DNA from: an uncultured Collinsella sp. | GTDB lineage: Bacteria > Actinomycetota > Coriobacteriia > Coriobacteriales > Coriobacteriaceae | Assembly: GCA_902490445.1 (NCBI GenBank) | Contig: CABUDZ010000014.1 | Span: 1-29,165, forward strand | DNA: 29,165 nucleotides | Direction: 5' to 3' | Shown: positions 23,164 through 29,165 of the stretch, piece after piece | Numbering within the stretch: the first letter of the stretch is position 1 | Layout: each line of letters opens with the position of its first letter | The notes under the pieces: model-generated | Seen by the model: only the letters and a program-made list of their open reading frames with translations | The model's database searches: none | Told to the model about the DNA's origin: nothing | Program-made: the position numbers and the translations under genes

Positions 23164-24603
23164 ATGTCCGTTAATCCTGCTAGCGTCACCAACCCGCCTG
23201 CGCAGTTTCCAGAGGACTTTGTCTTTGGCGGCGCCACTGCTGCCTACCAGGTAGAGGGCGAGACCCGCACTCACGGTAAGGGCAAGGTTGCCTGGGACGA
23301 CTTCCTGGAGGCCCAGGGCCGTTTCTCCCCCGATCCCGCTTCCGACTTCTACAACCAGTACCCCGTCGATCTGGAGCTGTGCGAGGAGTTCGGCATCAAC
23401 GGCATTCGCCTCTCCATTGCCTGGAGCCGCATCTTCCCCAACGGCACCGGCGAAATCAACCCCGAGGGCGTCCAGTTCTACCACGATCTCTTCGCCGAGT
23501 GCCACAAGCACCACGTTGAGCCGTTTGTCACGCTGCATCACTTCGATACGCCGCTTCCCCTCTTTGAGAAGGGTGACTTCCTCAACCGCGAGACCATCGA
23601 CGCCTTTGTGGACTTTGCCACCTTCTGCTTTAAGGAGTACGCCGACCAGGTAACCTATTGGTTCACCTTTAACGAGATCTGGGCCGACGCCTCCAACACC
23701 TACATCGAGGGCACCTTCCCCGGTGGCGTCAAGGCGCATCTTGCCGAGGCCTTCCAGTGCGAGCACAACATGATGCTCGCCCACGCCAAGGCCGTGCTGG
23801 CCTTCCACAATGGCGGCTTTAAAGGCAAGATCGGCGTCATCCAGTCGCTGGAGTTTAAGTACCCACTCAACGAGAACGACCCCGCCGACATCAAGGCCGC
23901 CAACAACGAGCACGTGCTGCAGAACCAGTTTTTGCTCGACGCCACCTTCCGCGGCGACTATGCCCCCGACACCCTCGAGTGCGCCAACCGCCTGGCCGCC
24001 ATCTCGGGCGGCACCATCCAGATCCTGGACGAGGATCTGGAAATCATGCGCGAGGCTGCGCTCTACAACGATTACCTGGGTGTCAACAACTACCAGTGCC
24101 GCTTCCTCAAGGCTTACGACGGCGAGAACGACCTGCACCACAACGGTACGGGCGAGAAGGGCACCGGCCGCTGGCGCGTTAAGGGTATTGGTGAGCATGT
24201 GAACAAGCCCGGCATCCCCACCACCGACTGGGACTGGATCATCTATCCCGAGGGTCTGTTCGATCTGCTCGTCTACATTAAGCAGCGCTACCCCAACTAC
24301 AAGCAGATCTTCATCACCGAGAACGGCATGGGCTACAAGGACCCCTACAAGGACGGTTTTGTGGACGACCAGCCGCGCATCGACTACATCGAGCAGCACT
24401 TGCGTTGGCTGCTCAAGGCCATGGAGGTGGGCGTCAACGTGGGCGGCTACTTCCTGTGGAGCCTGCAGGATCAGTTCTCCTGGACCAACGGCTACAACAA
24501 GCGCTATGGCTTCTTCTACGTAGACTTTGAAACCCAGAAGCGCACGCCCAAGGCAAGCGCCTACTGGTACAAGCACGTGGCGCAGACCCGTCGTCTGGAC
24601 TAG
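23164..24603 (+). CDS. lacG: 6-phospho-beta-galactosidase (GH1)
   Basis: This is a 479-residue cytoplasmic family 1 glycosidase that hydrolyses lactose-6-phosphate to glucose and galactose-6-phosphate. The N-terminal GH1 signature FVFGGATAAYQVEG is present. The acid/base is Glu171 in YWFTFNEIW and the nucleophile is Glu386 in IFITENGMGY. The C-terminal SWTNGYNKRYGFFYVDFETQKRTPKASAYWYK is typical of phospho-glycosidases. The gene follows lacE in the same transcript. Phospho-beta-glucosidases are the nearest alternative; the lac context settles it. Confidence 0.95.
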   Translation: MSVNPASVTNPPAQFPEDFVFGGATAAYQVEGETRTHGKGKVAWDDFLEAQGRFSPDPASDFYNQYPVDLELCEEFGINGIRLSIAWSRIFPNGTGEINPEGVQFYHDLFAECHKHHVEPFVTLHHFDTPLPLFEKGDFLNRETIDAFVDFATFCFKEYADQVTYWFTFNEIWADASNTYIEGTFPGGVKAHLAEAFQCEHNMMLAHAKAVLAFHNGGFKGKIGVIQSLEFKYPLNENDPADIKAANNEHVLQNQFLLDATFRGDYAPDTLECANRLAAISGGTIQILDEDLEIMREAALYNDYLGVNNYQCRFLKAYDGENDLHHNGTGEKGTGRWRVKGIGEHVNKPGIPTTDWDWIIYPEGLFDLLVYIKQRYPNYKQIFITENGMGYKDPYKDGFVDDQPRIDYIEQHLRWLLKAMEVGVNVGGYFLWSLQDQFSWTNGYNKRYGFFYVDFETQKRTPKASAYWYKHVAQTRRLD

Positions 24604-24655
24604 CGACTTGCGACTAGCGAGATGCCCCGCTCACACAACCTGCCCCCATTTCTCA

Positions 24656-24693
24656 GCCGGGGGCGGCACGTCACACGGCGCGCCGCCCCCGGC
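24656..24693 (+). terminator. GC-rich hairpin after lacG
   Basis: A perfect 12-bp stem (24656-24667 with 24682-24693) is followed by ctttgtgttt, a weak T-rich tail. It lies 52 bp beyond the lacG stop. Confidence 0.75.
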
Positions 24694-24720
24694 CTTTGTG
24701 TTTGGGCGGACCGGGAACCG

Positions 24721-24783
24721 TTTGTCTCGATCTGTAACATCTGACCCGCGGTTTCGGCCCCAACTGTTACAGATCGAGACAAA
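24721..24783. repeat. 63-bp palindrome, 19-bp perfect arms
   Basis: The arms tttgtctcgatctgtaaca (24721-24739) and its perfect reverse complement (24765-24783) enclose 25 bases. It lies between lacG and the tail of the split ATPase gene. Its sequence is unlike the other palindromes. The remaining DNA of 24604-24843 shows no gene. Confidence 0.88.
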
Positions 24784-24843
24784 TAAAATAGACCGGGCTG
24801 ACAATCTCAGCCGCATGCCCCCTTTTTGGCCGCATTCCACCGA

Positions 24844-25047
24844 TCAGATAAAGATCGTCATATACAGAGGTAGATATATCCTATGCCCTTCAGCCCTGAG
24901 CTGTTTTGGGTGAAGAACTATCTCTTCTCCGACTCGTCGTTCGAATCGTCTGCCGAAATCGTCAAGCGAGATTGTTGAATACGATTTGGAAGATTTAACT
25001 TCAACAGGAGTGACCCGCGGTTTTCCAGCCGCGTCTTCAAAGCCGCG
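24844..25047 (-). pseudogene. Cut-off C-terminal tail of the AAA_14/DUF4143 ATPase
   Basis: Directly after the TAG stop of the ATPase gene, the same frame stays open for 67 codons and ends in TGA at 24844-24846. The translation carries VTPVEVKSS, STISLDDFGRRF and, near the end, IYLPLYM. These are the conserved C-terminal elements of DUF4143 ATPases (nuclease-like E-V-K segment and PLYM tail). With the residue at TAG restored, the protein would be 456 residues, normal for the family. One base change, for example from TCG, CAG or AAG, explains the break. Alternatives are a sequencing error or amber read-through. Confidence 0.85.
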
Positions 25048-26214
25048 CTAAACAAGAAAATCAATTTCACGCGTTCTGGGCCGACTCCCCTCTGTTTTGG
25101 AAGGCTCCTGCCAGCTGTAATAAAAAAGCGAATGCCCCAGACTCTTAAGCTGCTGCGCCACGATGTTCTCGATTAGCATTCCTTTATTAATTGAAATTCT
25201 TCCAAATTGAATGTCTCTATGAACATCCATAAGGTCCGGACCATCATCAAACGCCAAGCTCACGAGCAATCCCGTGTCCGCCATATAGCATTTAAGCGAA
25301 GACGCGTCCTCGTGCAGGCGGTAACCCACGCTCGGATCACTGCATAAATAGCAACGGTTAATCAGTCGCGCATCCTCAAGCCAGATTAACGCCGACTCAT
25401 ATGTCTCAAAACGGGACCCCTTCTCCAAGCTGTCAAATTTGAACCGTTTATTTGCCGCAGATAATTGACCCGGAATATCGTCATAAACCGCCCGCGCACG
25501 TCTAGCGTCCGAACCTCCAAACTTGGCAATGTCCTCCCTGTACAGTGCGATAATCTGCCGTTTAACCCTGTCGCATCCTCTAAAATCATTCTCTGCCACA
25601 AAGGAGTCGACCGACTGAGGCATACCACCGACAAGCATATACTCATCAAATAATCTCATGCACGTCGCATGAACGCCGTCCGGAAGCGCGGTCCGAGATT
25701 CGCGCGCTTTACGGATCTCTTCTGCATAAAGATCTTTTCCGGTCGCCCAAAGATACTCCTCAAAATCGAGGGGCTCGAGAGGGATTCTTTCTTCCTCTGA
25801 CGGTATGACAATGCTATCGACATTCTTTTTGATGGAGACAAGAGAGCCTGTCTCGATGTAATCAAATCTGCCGTCTTCTACAAGATGCTTTATGTATTCG
25901 CGCGCGATGGGAAACCGCTGCACTTCATCAAAAATGACCAGCGACTCTCTCGGTTCGAGGGCCTTACCATACTGCAGCTGAAGCATGCGTAAAAAAAGAT
26001 CGACATCTTCACGATGGTTCAGAAATATATCGAGCGTGGCTTTGCTAGCAGCCGAAAAGTCAATGTACAGATAATCCTTGTATTCATTTTGCGCGAAGCA
26101 CTTGACGAGCGTCGTTTTGCCAACGCGTCTTGCACCCTCAATAAGCACCGCAGTGCGCCCTTGCGAGCGTTCTTTCCACTCCTGCAGACGATCATATGCC
26201 TTCCGTTTAAACAT
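25048..26214 (-). CDS. AAA_14/DUF4143 ATP-binding protein, truncated by an amber codon
   Basis: This is a 388-residue P-loop ATPase. Walker A is GARRVGKT (27-34), Walker B LVIFDE (92-97), and ETGSLVSIKKN has the family's sensor position. The DUF4143 domain begins near residue 200 and runs to the stop at EIDFLV, where family members continue for 60-70 residues; that tail is encoded in frame after the stop. The biological role of this widespread, often mobile, family is not known. The gene is clearly more AT-rich than its neighbours and uses rare Arg and Ile codons (AGA, ATA), which suggests transfer. Three 16-bp repeats at 34-bp spacing lie just upstream. Whether the truncated product is stable is unknown. 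Confidence 0.85.
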   Translation of the reverse strand: MFKRKAYDRLQEWKERSQGRTAVLIEGARRVGKTTLVKCFAQNEYKDYLYIDFSAASKATLDIFLNHREDVDLFLRMLQLQYGKALEPRESLVIFDEVQRFPIAREYIKHLVEDGRFDYIETGSLVSIKKNVDSIVIPSEEERIPLEPLDFEEYLWATGKDLYAEEIRKARESRTALPDGVHATCMRLFDEYMLVGGMPQSVDSFVAENDFRGCDRVKRQIIALYREDIAKFGGSDARRARAVYDDIPGQLSAANKRFKFDSLEKGSRFETYESALIWLEDARLINRCYLCSDPSVGYRLHEDASSLKCYMADTGLLVSLAFDDGPDLMDVHRDIQFGRISINKGMLIENIVAQQLKSLGHSLFYYSWQEPSKTEGSRPRTREIDFLV

Positions 26215-26246
26215 AATCTCACCTCAACATAATTTACGTGCTAGTT

Positions 26247-26330
26247 TACAAAAATACCGACCTTCAGATATATCTAATAATACAAAAATACCGAGCTTTA
26301 AATGAGCTTATAGCTACAAAAATACCGACC
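26247..26330. repeat. Three 16-bp direct repeats at exact 34-bp period
   Basis: tacaaaaataccgacc (26247-26262), tacaaaaataccgagc (26281-26296) and tacaaaaataccgacc (26315-26330) start exactly 34 bp apart. The spacers differ. They lie 33-116 bp upstream of the ATPase gene start, so they are probably operator or promoter repeats of that gene. Confidence 0.88.
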
Positions 26331-26371
26331 ATTGCAATGGCCGAAACACACAATATCTCCCGCGGCATCAG

Positions 26372-27136
26372 CTAGCAGATGACCTGCGTGTGTTCCTCGA
26401 TGGCGGCACGATCCTCGGCGGTAATACCCGGCTCGCACACCACGGCATCCAAATTGTCCAGGCGGCAGAAGGTGTAGAAGTCGCGCTTGCCGATCTTGCT
26501 GGAGTCGGCGATCAGATAGCGCGAGTCCGCCTTGCTAAAGGCGAGCTGCTGGATACGGCCCTCGTCCATGTTGGACGTGGATACGTCACCGTCCAAGATA
26601 CCGTTAGCGCCGATAAACGCCGCATCGATGCCCAGCGCACGTAGGGTATCCTCGGCCGTCGGCCCCACAAAAGCGGCAGTGCGGCGGCGGTACATACCGC
26701 CCACGAGGCACAGCTCGCAGTCCTCGCGCTCCTCGAGCAGGTTGAACACCGAAAGCGAATTGGTCACGATACGCAGGCGAAACGCCGGCAGCATCGAGGC
26801 CATCTGCTCAACCGTGGTGCCCGTACCCAAAAAGATGGTCGAGCCTTCCTCGATAAGCTCCACAGCGCGGCGTGCGATCTGCAGCTTTTCCTCGGCATGC
26901 TTGGTGCGCTTTTCACTGTGCGAATACTCATGGCGCAACATAGCGTGGGGACGGCCCTGCGCACTGCGGGCTCCGCCGTGCACGCGCTCGATCTCGCCCA
27001 GGCTCGCAAGCTCCTCAAGGTCGCGACGGATCGTCATGTCCGAAACGCCCAGCGCATCCGAGATCTCCTTGACCGAGACCGTACCCTGCTCCTCGAGCAG
27101 CTGACGAACCTTATCCTGTCGCTCTGCCTTAATCAC
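26372..27136 (-). CDS. DeoR-family regulator, LacR-like
   Basis: This is a 254-residue DeoR/GlpR-type repressor. The N-terminal winged helix-turn-helix reads QDKVRQLLEEQGTVSVKEI and then ALGVSDMTIRRDLEELASLG with VHGGAR. The C-terminal sugar-phosphate domain has FLGTGTTVEQMA, IVTNSLSVFNLL, VGGMYRRRTAAFVGP and IADSSKIGKRDF. Gram-positive LacR proteins have this build and respond to tagatose-6-phosphate. It is divergent from galM. A 10-bp-spaced AAACA/GAACA pair lies 37-51 bp before its start, like those upstream of lacA and lacF; so it may control these units and itself. The name LacR is an inference. Confidence 0.9.
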   Translation of the reverse strand: MIKAERQDKVRQLLEEQGTVSVKEISDALGVSDMTIRRDLEELASLGEIERVHGGARSAQGRPHAMLRHEYSHSEKRTKHAEEKLQIARRAVELIEEGSTIFLGTGTTVEQMASMLPAFRLRIVTNSLSVFNLLEEREDCELCLVGGMYRRRTAAFVGPTAEDTLRALGIDAAFIGANGILDGDVSTSNMDEGRIQQLAFSKADSRYLIADSSKIGKRDFYTFCRLDNLDAVVCEPGITAEDRAAIEEHTQVIC

Positions 27137-27172
27137 GATGAATCCTCGCCGTTCTTTGCGCGCATATCATTC

Positions 27173-27187
27173 AAACAGTAACGAACA
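27173..27187 (+). promoter_or_regulatory. Phased AAACA/GAACA boxes upstream of the LacR-like gene
   Basis: AAACA at 27173-27177 and GAACA at 27183-27187 start 10 bp apart, overlapping the probable promoter of the regulator gene. It has the same architecture as the lacA and lacF sites. Confidence 0.5.
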
Positions 27188-27259
27188 AATTGTATCAGAC
27201 TCGTACGCGTCAAAAATGAACGCCCACGCAGCCCTAATCATCACTTTTTTGAGAAAAAT

Positions 27260-27290
27260 ACCCCCTGCTTTAGTGGGGTGTAGTGATAAT
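27260..27290 (+). promoter_or_regulatory. Probable galM promoter with short inverted repeat
   Basis: An acccc/ggggt inverted repeat (27260-27264, 27275-27279) is followed by GATAAT (27285-27290), a good -10 candidate 53 bp before galM. No clear -35 is seen, which would fit activator control. Confidence 0.35.
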
Positions 27291-27342
27291 CTTTCCTGTT
27301 CGCGCTACAGTTTGTCGGAAATACCTCGATGTTAGGAACCAA

Positions 27343-28395
27343 ATGATCACTTCCGAGCTTTTCGGCACCGCGCCGTGCGGTACCCCCGTTCATCGCTACA
27401 CCCTCAACGGGCCCGAGATCTGCGTTCGCATTATGGACTATGGCGCCACCGTGTTGGGCATCGACGTGCCCGACATCCCCGGCAACGTGCGCGATGTGGT
27501 GCTGGGCTTCAATAAGCTCGAGGATTACTTTGACAACCCCGCCTGCTTTGGCGCGACCATCGGCCCTGTGGCAAACCGCACCGCGGGCGCCACGATCACC
27601 ATCGACGGCACGGACTGGCATATGCCCGCCAACGAGGGCGCCAATAACCTGCACAGCGACCTTGAGCATGGCCTGCACAAGCGCGTATGGGATGTTGAGC
27701 TCGACGAGGTCCACAATGCCGTGCGCATGACCACCTCGCTTGAGGATGGCGAGCTGGGCCTACCCGGCAACCGTATCTTTACGGCCGTGTTTACCGTTAC
27801 ACGCACCGGCGCCTTCCGCATCGAGTATGGCTGCGAGAGCGACCGCGCCACGTACGTGTCCATGACCAACCACACGTACTTTAACCTTGCCGGTCATAAC
27901 GCCGGCATGGACTGTGAGCACTTCTTCGTTGCCAACGCTGCCCACTACCTACCCATCGATGAGCAGAACATCCCCACCGGCGAGATCGCTCCAGTCGAGG
28001 GAACTCCGTTTGACTTTCGCGAGTTGCGCCCCGTCGCGCCTGGCATGGAGGCCGACGATCCGCAGATTAAGCAGGCCCGTGGCTACGACCACTGCCTGTG
28101 TATCGATGGCTATCAGTACGGCCGCAACCTGCGCCGCGCGATGCACGTTGAGGAGATGTGGACCGGTCGCGAGCTGGACTACTACACCACCGCCCCGGGC
28201 GTGCAGCTCTACACCGGCAATTGGCTGGGCGACGAGCATGCCAAGGACGATGCCAACTATGGCTGGGGCGCCGGCTTTGCCCTCGAGGCAGAGATGTACC
28301 CCGACACGCCGCACCAGCCGCTGTTCCCGCAGGGCATTGTGGGCCCGGGTCACCCCTACAGCAATGTGATCGAATACCACTTTATGAGGCACTAA
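27343..28395 (+). CDS. galM: Aldose 1-epimerase (galactose mutarotase)
   Basis: This is a 350-residue GalM enzyme that converts beta- to alpha-galactose for galactokinase. Marks are MDYGATVLGIDVPD, GATIGPVANRTAGA, NLHSDLEHGLHKRVW, the catalytic His in TNHTYFNLAGH, GYDHCLCID, and the catalytic Glu in FALEAEMYPDTPHQP. The start at 27343 (MITSELFG) has only a modest ribosome site (TTAGGAA). It is divergent from the LacR-like gene and is followed by a strong terminator. It is the true mutarotase; lacX is a distant relative. Confidence 0.94.
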   Translation: MITSELFGTAPCGTPVHRYTLNGPEICVRIMDYGATVLGIDVPDIPGNVRDVVLGFNKLEDYFDNPACFGATIGPVANRTAGATITIDGTDWHMPANEGANNLHSDLEHGLHKRVWDVELDEVHNAVRMTTSLEDGELGLPGNRIFTAVFTVTRTGAFRIEYGCESDRATYVSMTNHTYFNLAGHNAGMDCEHFFVANAAHYLPIDEQNIPTGEIAPVEGTPFDFRELRPVAPGMEADDPQIKQARGYDHCLCIDGYQYGRNLRRAMHVEEMWTGRELDYYTTAPGVQLYTGNWLGDEHAKDDANYGWGAGFALEAEMYPDTPHQPLFPQGIVGPGHPYSNVIEYHFMRH

Positions 28396-28421
28396 GCCCA
28401 CAACGCTGCATATCGCACACC

Positions 28422-28455
28422 AGCGCCCGCCGGCACCACCGACGGGCGCTTTTTT
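28422..28455 (+). terminator. Rho-independent terminator of galM
   Basis: agcgcccg (28422-28429) pairs with cgggcgct (28443-28450), followed by six T (28450-28455). It lies 27 bp after the galM stop. Confidence 0.9.
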
Positions 28456-28492
28456 CAACTAGTCATTGGGGACGTTCTTGGATGACTAGTTG
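28456..28492. repeat. Palindromic repeat, family TAGTCATTGGGGACG, copy 2
   Basis: caactagtcat (28456-28466) and its perfect reverse complement (28482-28492) flank a loop with tggggacgttcttgg. Bases 28464-28490 match the copy at 14421-14447 at 26 of 27 positions. It abuts the galM terminator and overlaps the last codons of the EIIB gene. Confidence 0.85.
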
Positions 28493-28957
28493 GATGGGAT
28501 CGGGGTCGGAGCTGGGGAGTAAGCAGATTTCTAGCTCTATGCCTAGTTCTCGCAGTTCTTCGAGGGCGGCGATGTCCGTATCGTCTATGGCAACGGCAGG
28601 CGCTACAGAGCGCTTTCCCTCCCCTGCCTGCATATGGCCAATGCTGATCTTGGTTATTGGCACACCACCCTTAACCAGCGCGAGCGCATCAGCGGGTGAG
28701 GCCACCATAATCAGAATCCATTGACGCGGCGTTGCGGTATGAATGATATCAATGGTCCTTTGCACCGAGAAAAACCGTGTCCAAACGCCTTCTGGCGCCG
28801 CTACCCTCATGGGCGCCCACTGGCGCGAATCCGCCGCGATCTCGTCGTTGACGATTAGGACGAGGTTGGAACCCACGGCTTCGTTCCACAGCTCAACGTC
28901 TTGCCCGTAAATGAAACGGTCGTCGATGCGTGTGAGAAGAATCTTGGGTTGAGCCAT
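28463..28957 (-). CDS. Mannose/sorbose-family PTS EIIB homologue lacking the phosphorylated His
   Basis: This is a 164-residue cytoplasmic protein of the mannose-family EIIB group, normal length about 160. The active loop is usually RIDDRLIHGQV. Here it reads RIDDRFIYGQD, so the phosphorylated His is Tyr17. The rest of the fold is well kept (LVLIVNDEIAADSRQWAPMRVAAPEGV, ILIMVASPADALALVKGGVPI, ISIGHMQAGEGKRSVAPAVAI). The last nine codons (QLVIQERPQ) and the stop lie within the intergenic repeat at 28456-28492. The ORF could begin 17 codons earlier, but MAQPKILLTRIDDRF is the family start; the ribosome site is weak. No EIIA, EIIC or EIID is adjacent. It may be a regulatory or decaying EIIB. Confidence 0.82.
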   Translation of the reverse strand: MAQPKILLTRIDDRFIYGQDVELWNEAVGSNLVLIVNDEIAADSRQWAPMRVAAPEGVWTRFFSVQRTIDIIHTATPRQWILIMVASPADALALVKGGVPITKISIGHMQAGEGKRSVAPAVAIDDTDIAALEELRELGIELEICLLPSSDPDPIQLVIQERPQ

Positions 28958-29047
28958 CGCTGCCCCATTCTGTTTGAGACCCGTAAGAGCAAGACATCGC
29001 GTCTCCAATATTAGGGTTGATTTTCAATCTCAACGCAACAGCCTGAA

Positions 29048-29093
29048 CGGGACCCGCGTTTCCGCAGCTAGCGCAACGCGGAAATAGCTCCCG
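29048..29093. repeat. Short inverted repeat near the window end
   Basis: cggga/tcccg (29048-29052, 29089-29093) encloses gtttccgc/gcggaaat (29058-29065, 29078-29085). A further gtttccgc follows near 29115. No gene was found in 28958-29165. Confidence 0.4.
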
Positions 29094-29165
29094 GCACCTG
29101 GCCGTCGCCTCGTTTCCGCAGGTGGAGAGGCTATGGAGGCCGGTGCCCCCATGCCGCCGCCGCAT

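Noticed and set aside
23146..24576. 476-codon frame antisense to lacG
   Set aside because: LacG is unambiguous with both catalytic Glu residues; the opposite frame has no motif and is a codon-bias artefact.
24748..25024. Repeat of tgacccgcggttt at the 24721 palindrome loop and within the ATPase tail
   Set aside because: A 13-base match in GC-rich DNA without longer similarity; one copy is coding. Probably chance.
25048..25050. TAG read as pyrrolysine
   Set aside because: The organism type and protein family give no reason for it; a nonsense mutation or sequence error is simpler.
26247..26330. CRISPR array
   Set aside because: Only three 16-bp repeats with 18-bp spacers and no cas genes; the repeats are too short. 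Operator repeats fit better.

Overview
The window looks like chromosome of a high-GC, Gram-positive, anaerobic gut actinobacterium. A Coriobacteriia member close to Collinsella is my best guess. The inference rests on the GC-rich third positions, strong AGGAGG-type ribosome sites, an FprA-type oxygen/NO reductase typical of anaerobes, a complete lactose PTS / tagatose-6-phosphate set, and many long intergenic palindromes. No tRNA, rRNA, CRISPR array, transposase or phage gene was seen.

Layout. (1) 1-3.2 kb, minus strand: an orphan BceAB-type ABC exporter with its terminator. (2) 3.3-6.5 kb, plus strand: a Nudix hydrolase fused to a Vsr-like endonuclease, a small possible ORF, an AraC-type regulator and a HAD-family protein that has lost its nucleophile. 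(3) 6.6-10 kb: a 151-bp palindrome, a class II ketose-bisphosphate aldolase (minus), a divergent DeoR-type regulator (plus) and an FprA flavodiiron protein (minus). (4) 10.1-14.4 kb: a LacI-type regulator (minus) divergent from galK-galT (plus), with three operator-like copies between them. (5) 14.5-17.8 kb, minus: lacA-lacB, a 377-bp gap full of inverted repeats, then lacX-lacC. (6) 18.1-24.6 kb: a membrane protein of unknown function, lacF and a second LacI-type regulator (all minus), then divergent lacE-lacG (plus). (7) 24.8-26.3 kb: an AAA_14/DUF4143 ATPase split by one amber codon, preceded by three repeats at an exact 34-bp period. (8) 26.4-29 kb: a LacR-like DeoR regulator (minus), galM (plus), and an orphan mannose-family PTS EIIB in which the phosphorylated His is Tyr.

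How it works together. Lactose would enter as lactose-6-phosphate through LacF/LacE and be split by LacG. The galactose-6-phosphate goes through LacAB (isomerase), LacC (kinase) and an aldolase to triose phosphates. There is no class I LacD in the window; the class II enzyme at 6.8-7.6 kb could fill that step. Free galactose would go through GalM, GalK and GalT; galE is not in the window. Thus both galactose routes lie within about 22 kb, with four sugar-type regulators (two LacI, two DeoR). Repeated short motifs tie the scattered promoters together: a TGTTAACGT half-site at both LacI divergons, GAACA boxes at 10-bp spacing upstream of lacA, lacF and the lacR-like gene, and an 11-mer accgttcacgg upstream of gal, lacA and lacF.

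The most unusual items are the Nudix-Vsr fusion, two enzyme homologues whose key catalytic residue is Tyr, the amber-split ATPase with its phased repeats, and a rich set of distinct long palindromes, one of which supplies the last codons of the EIIB gene.
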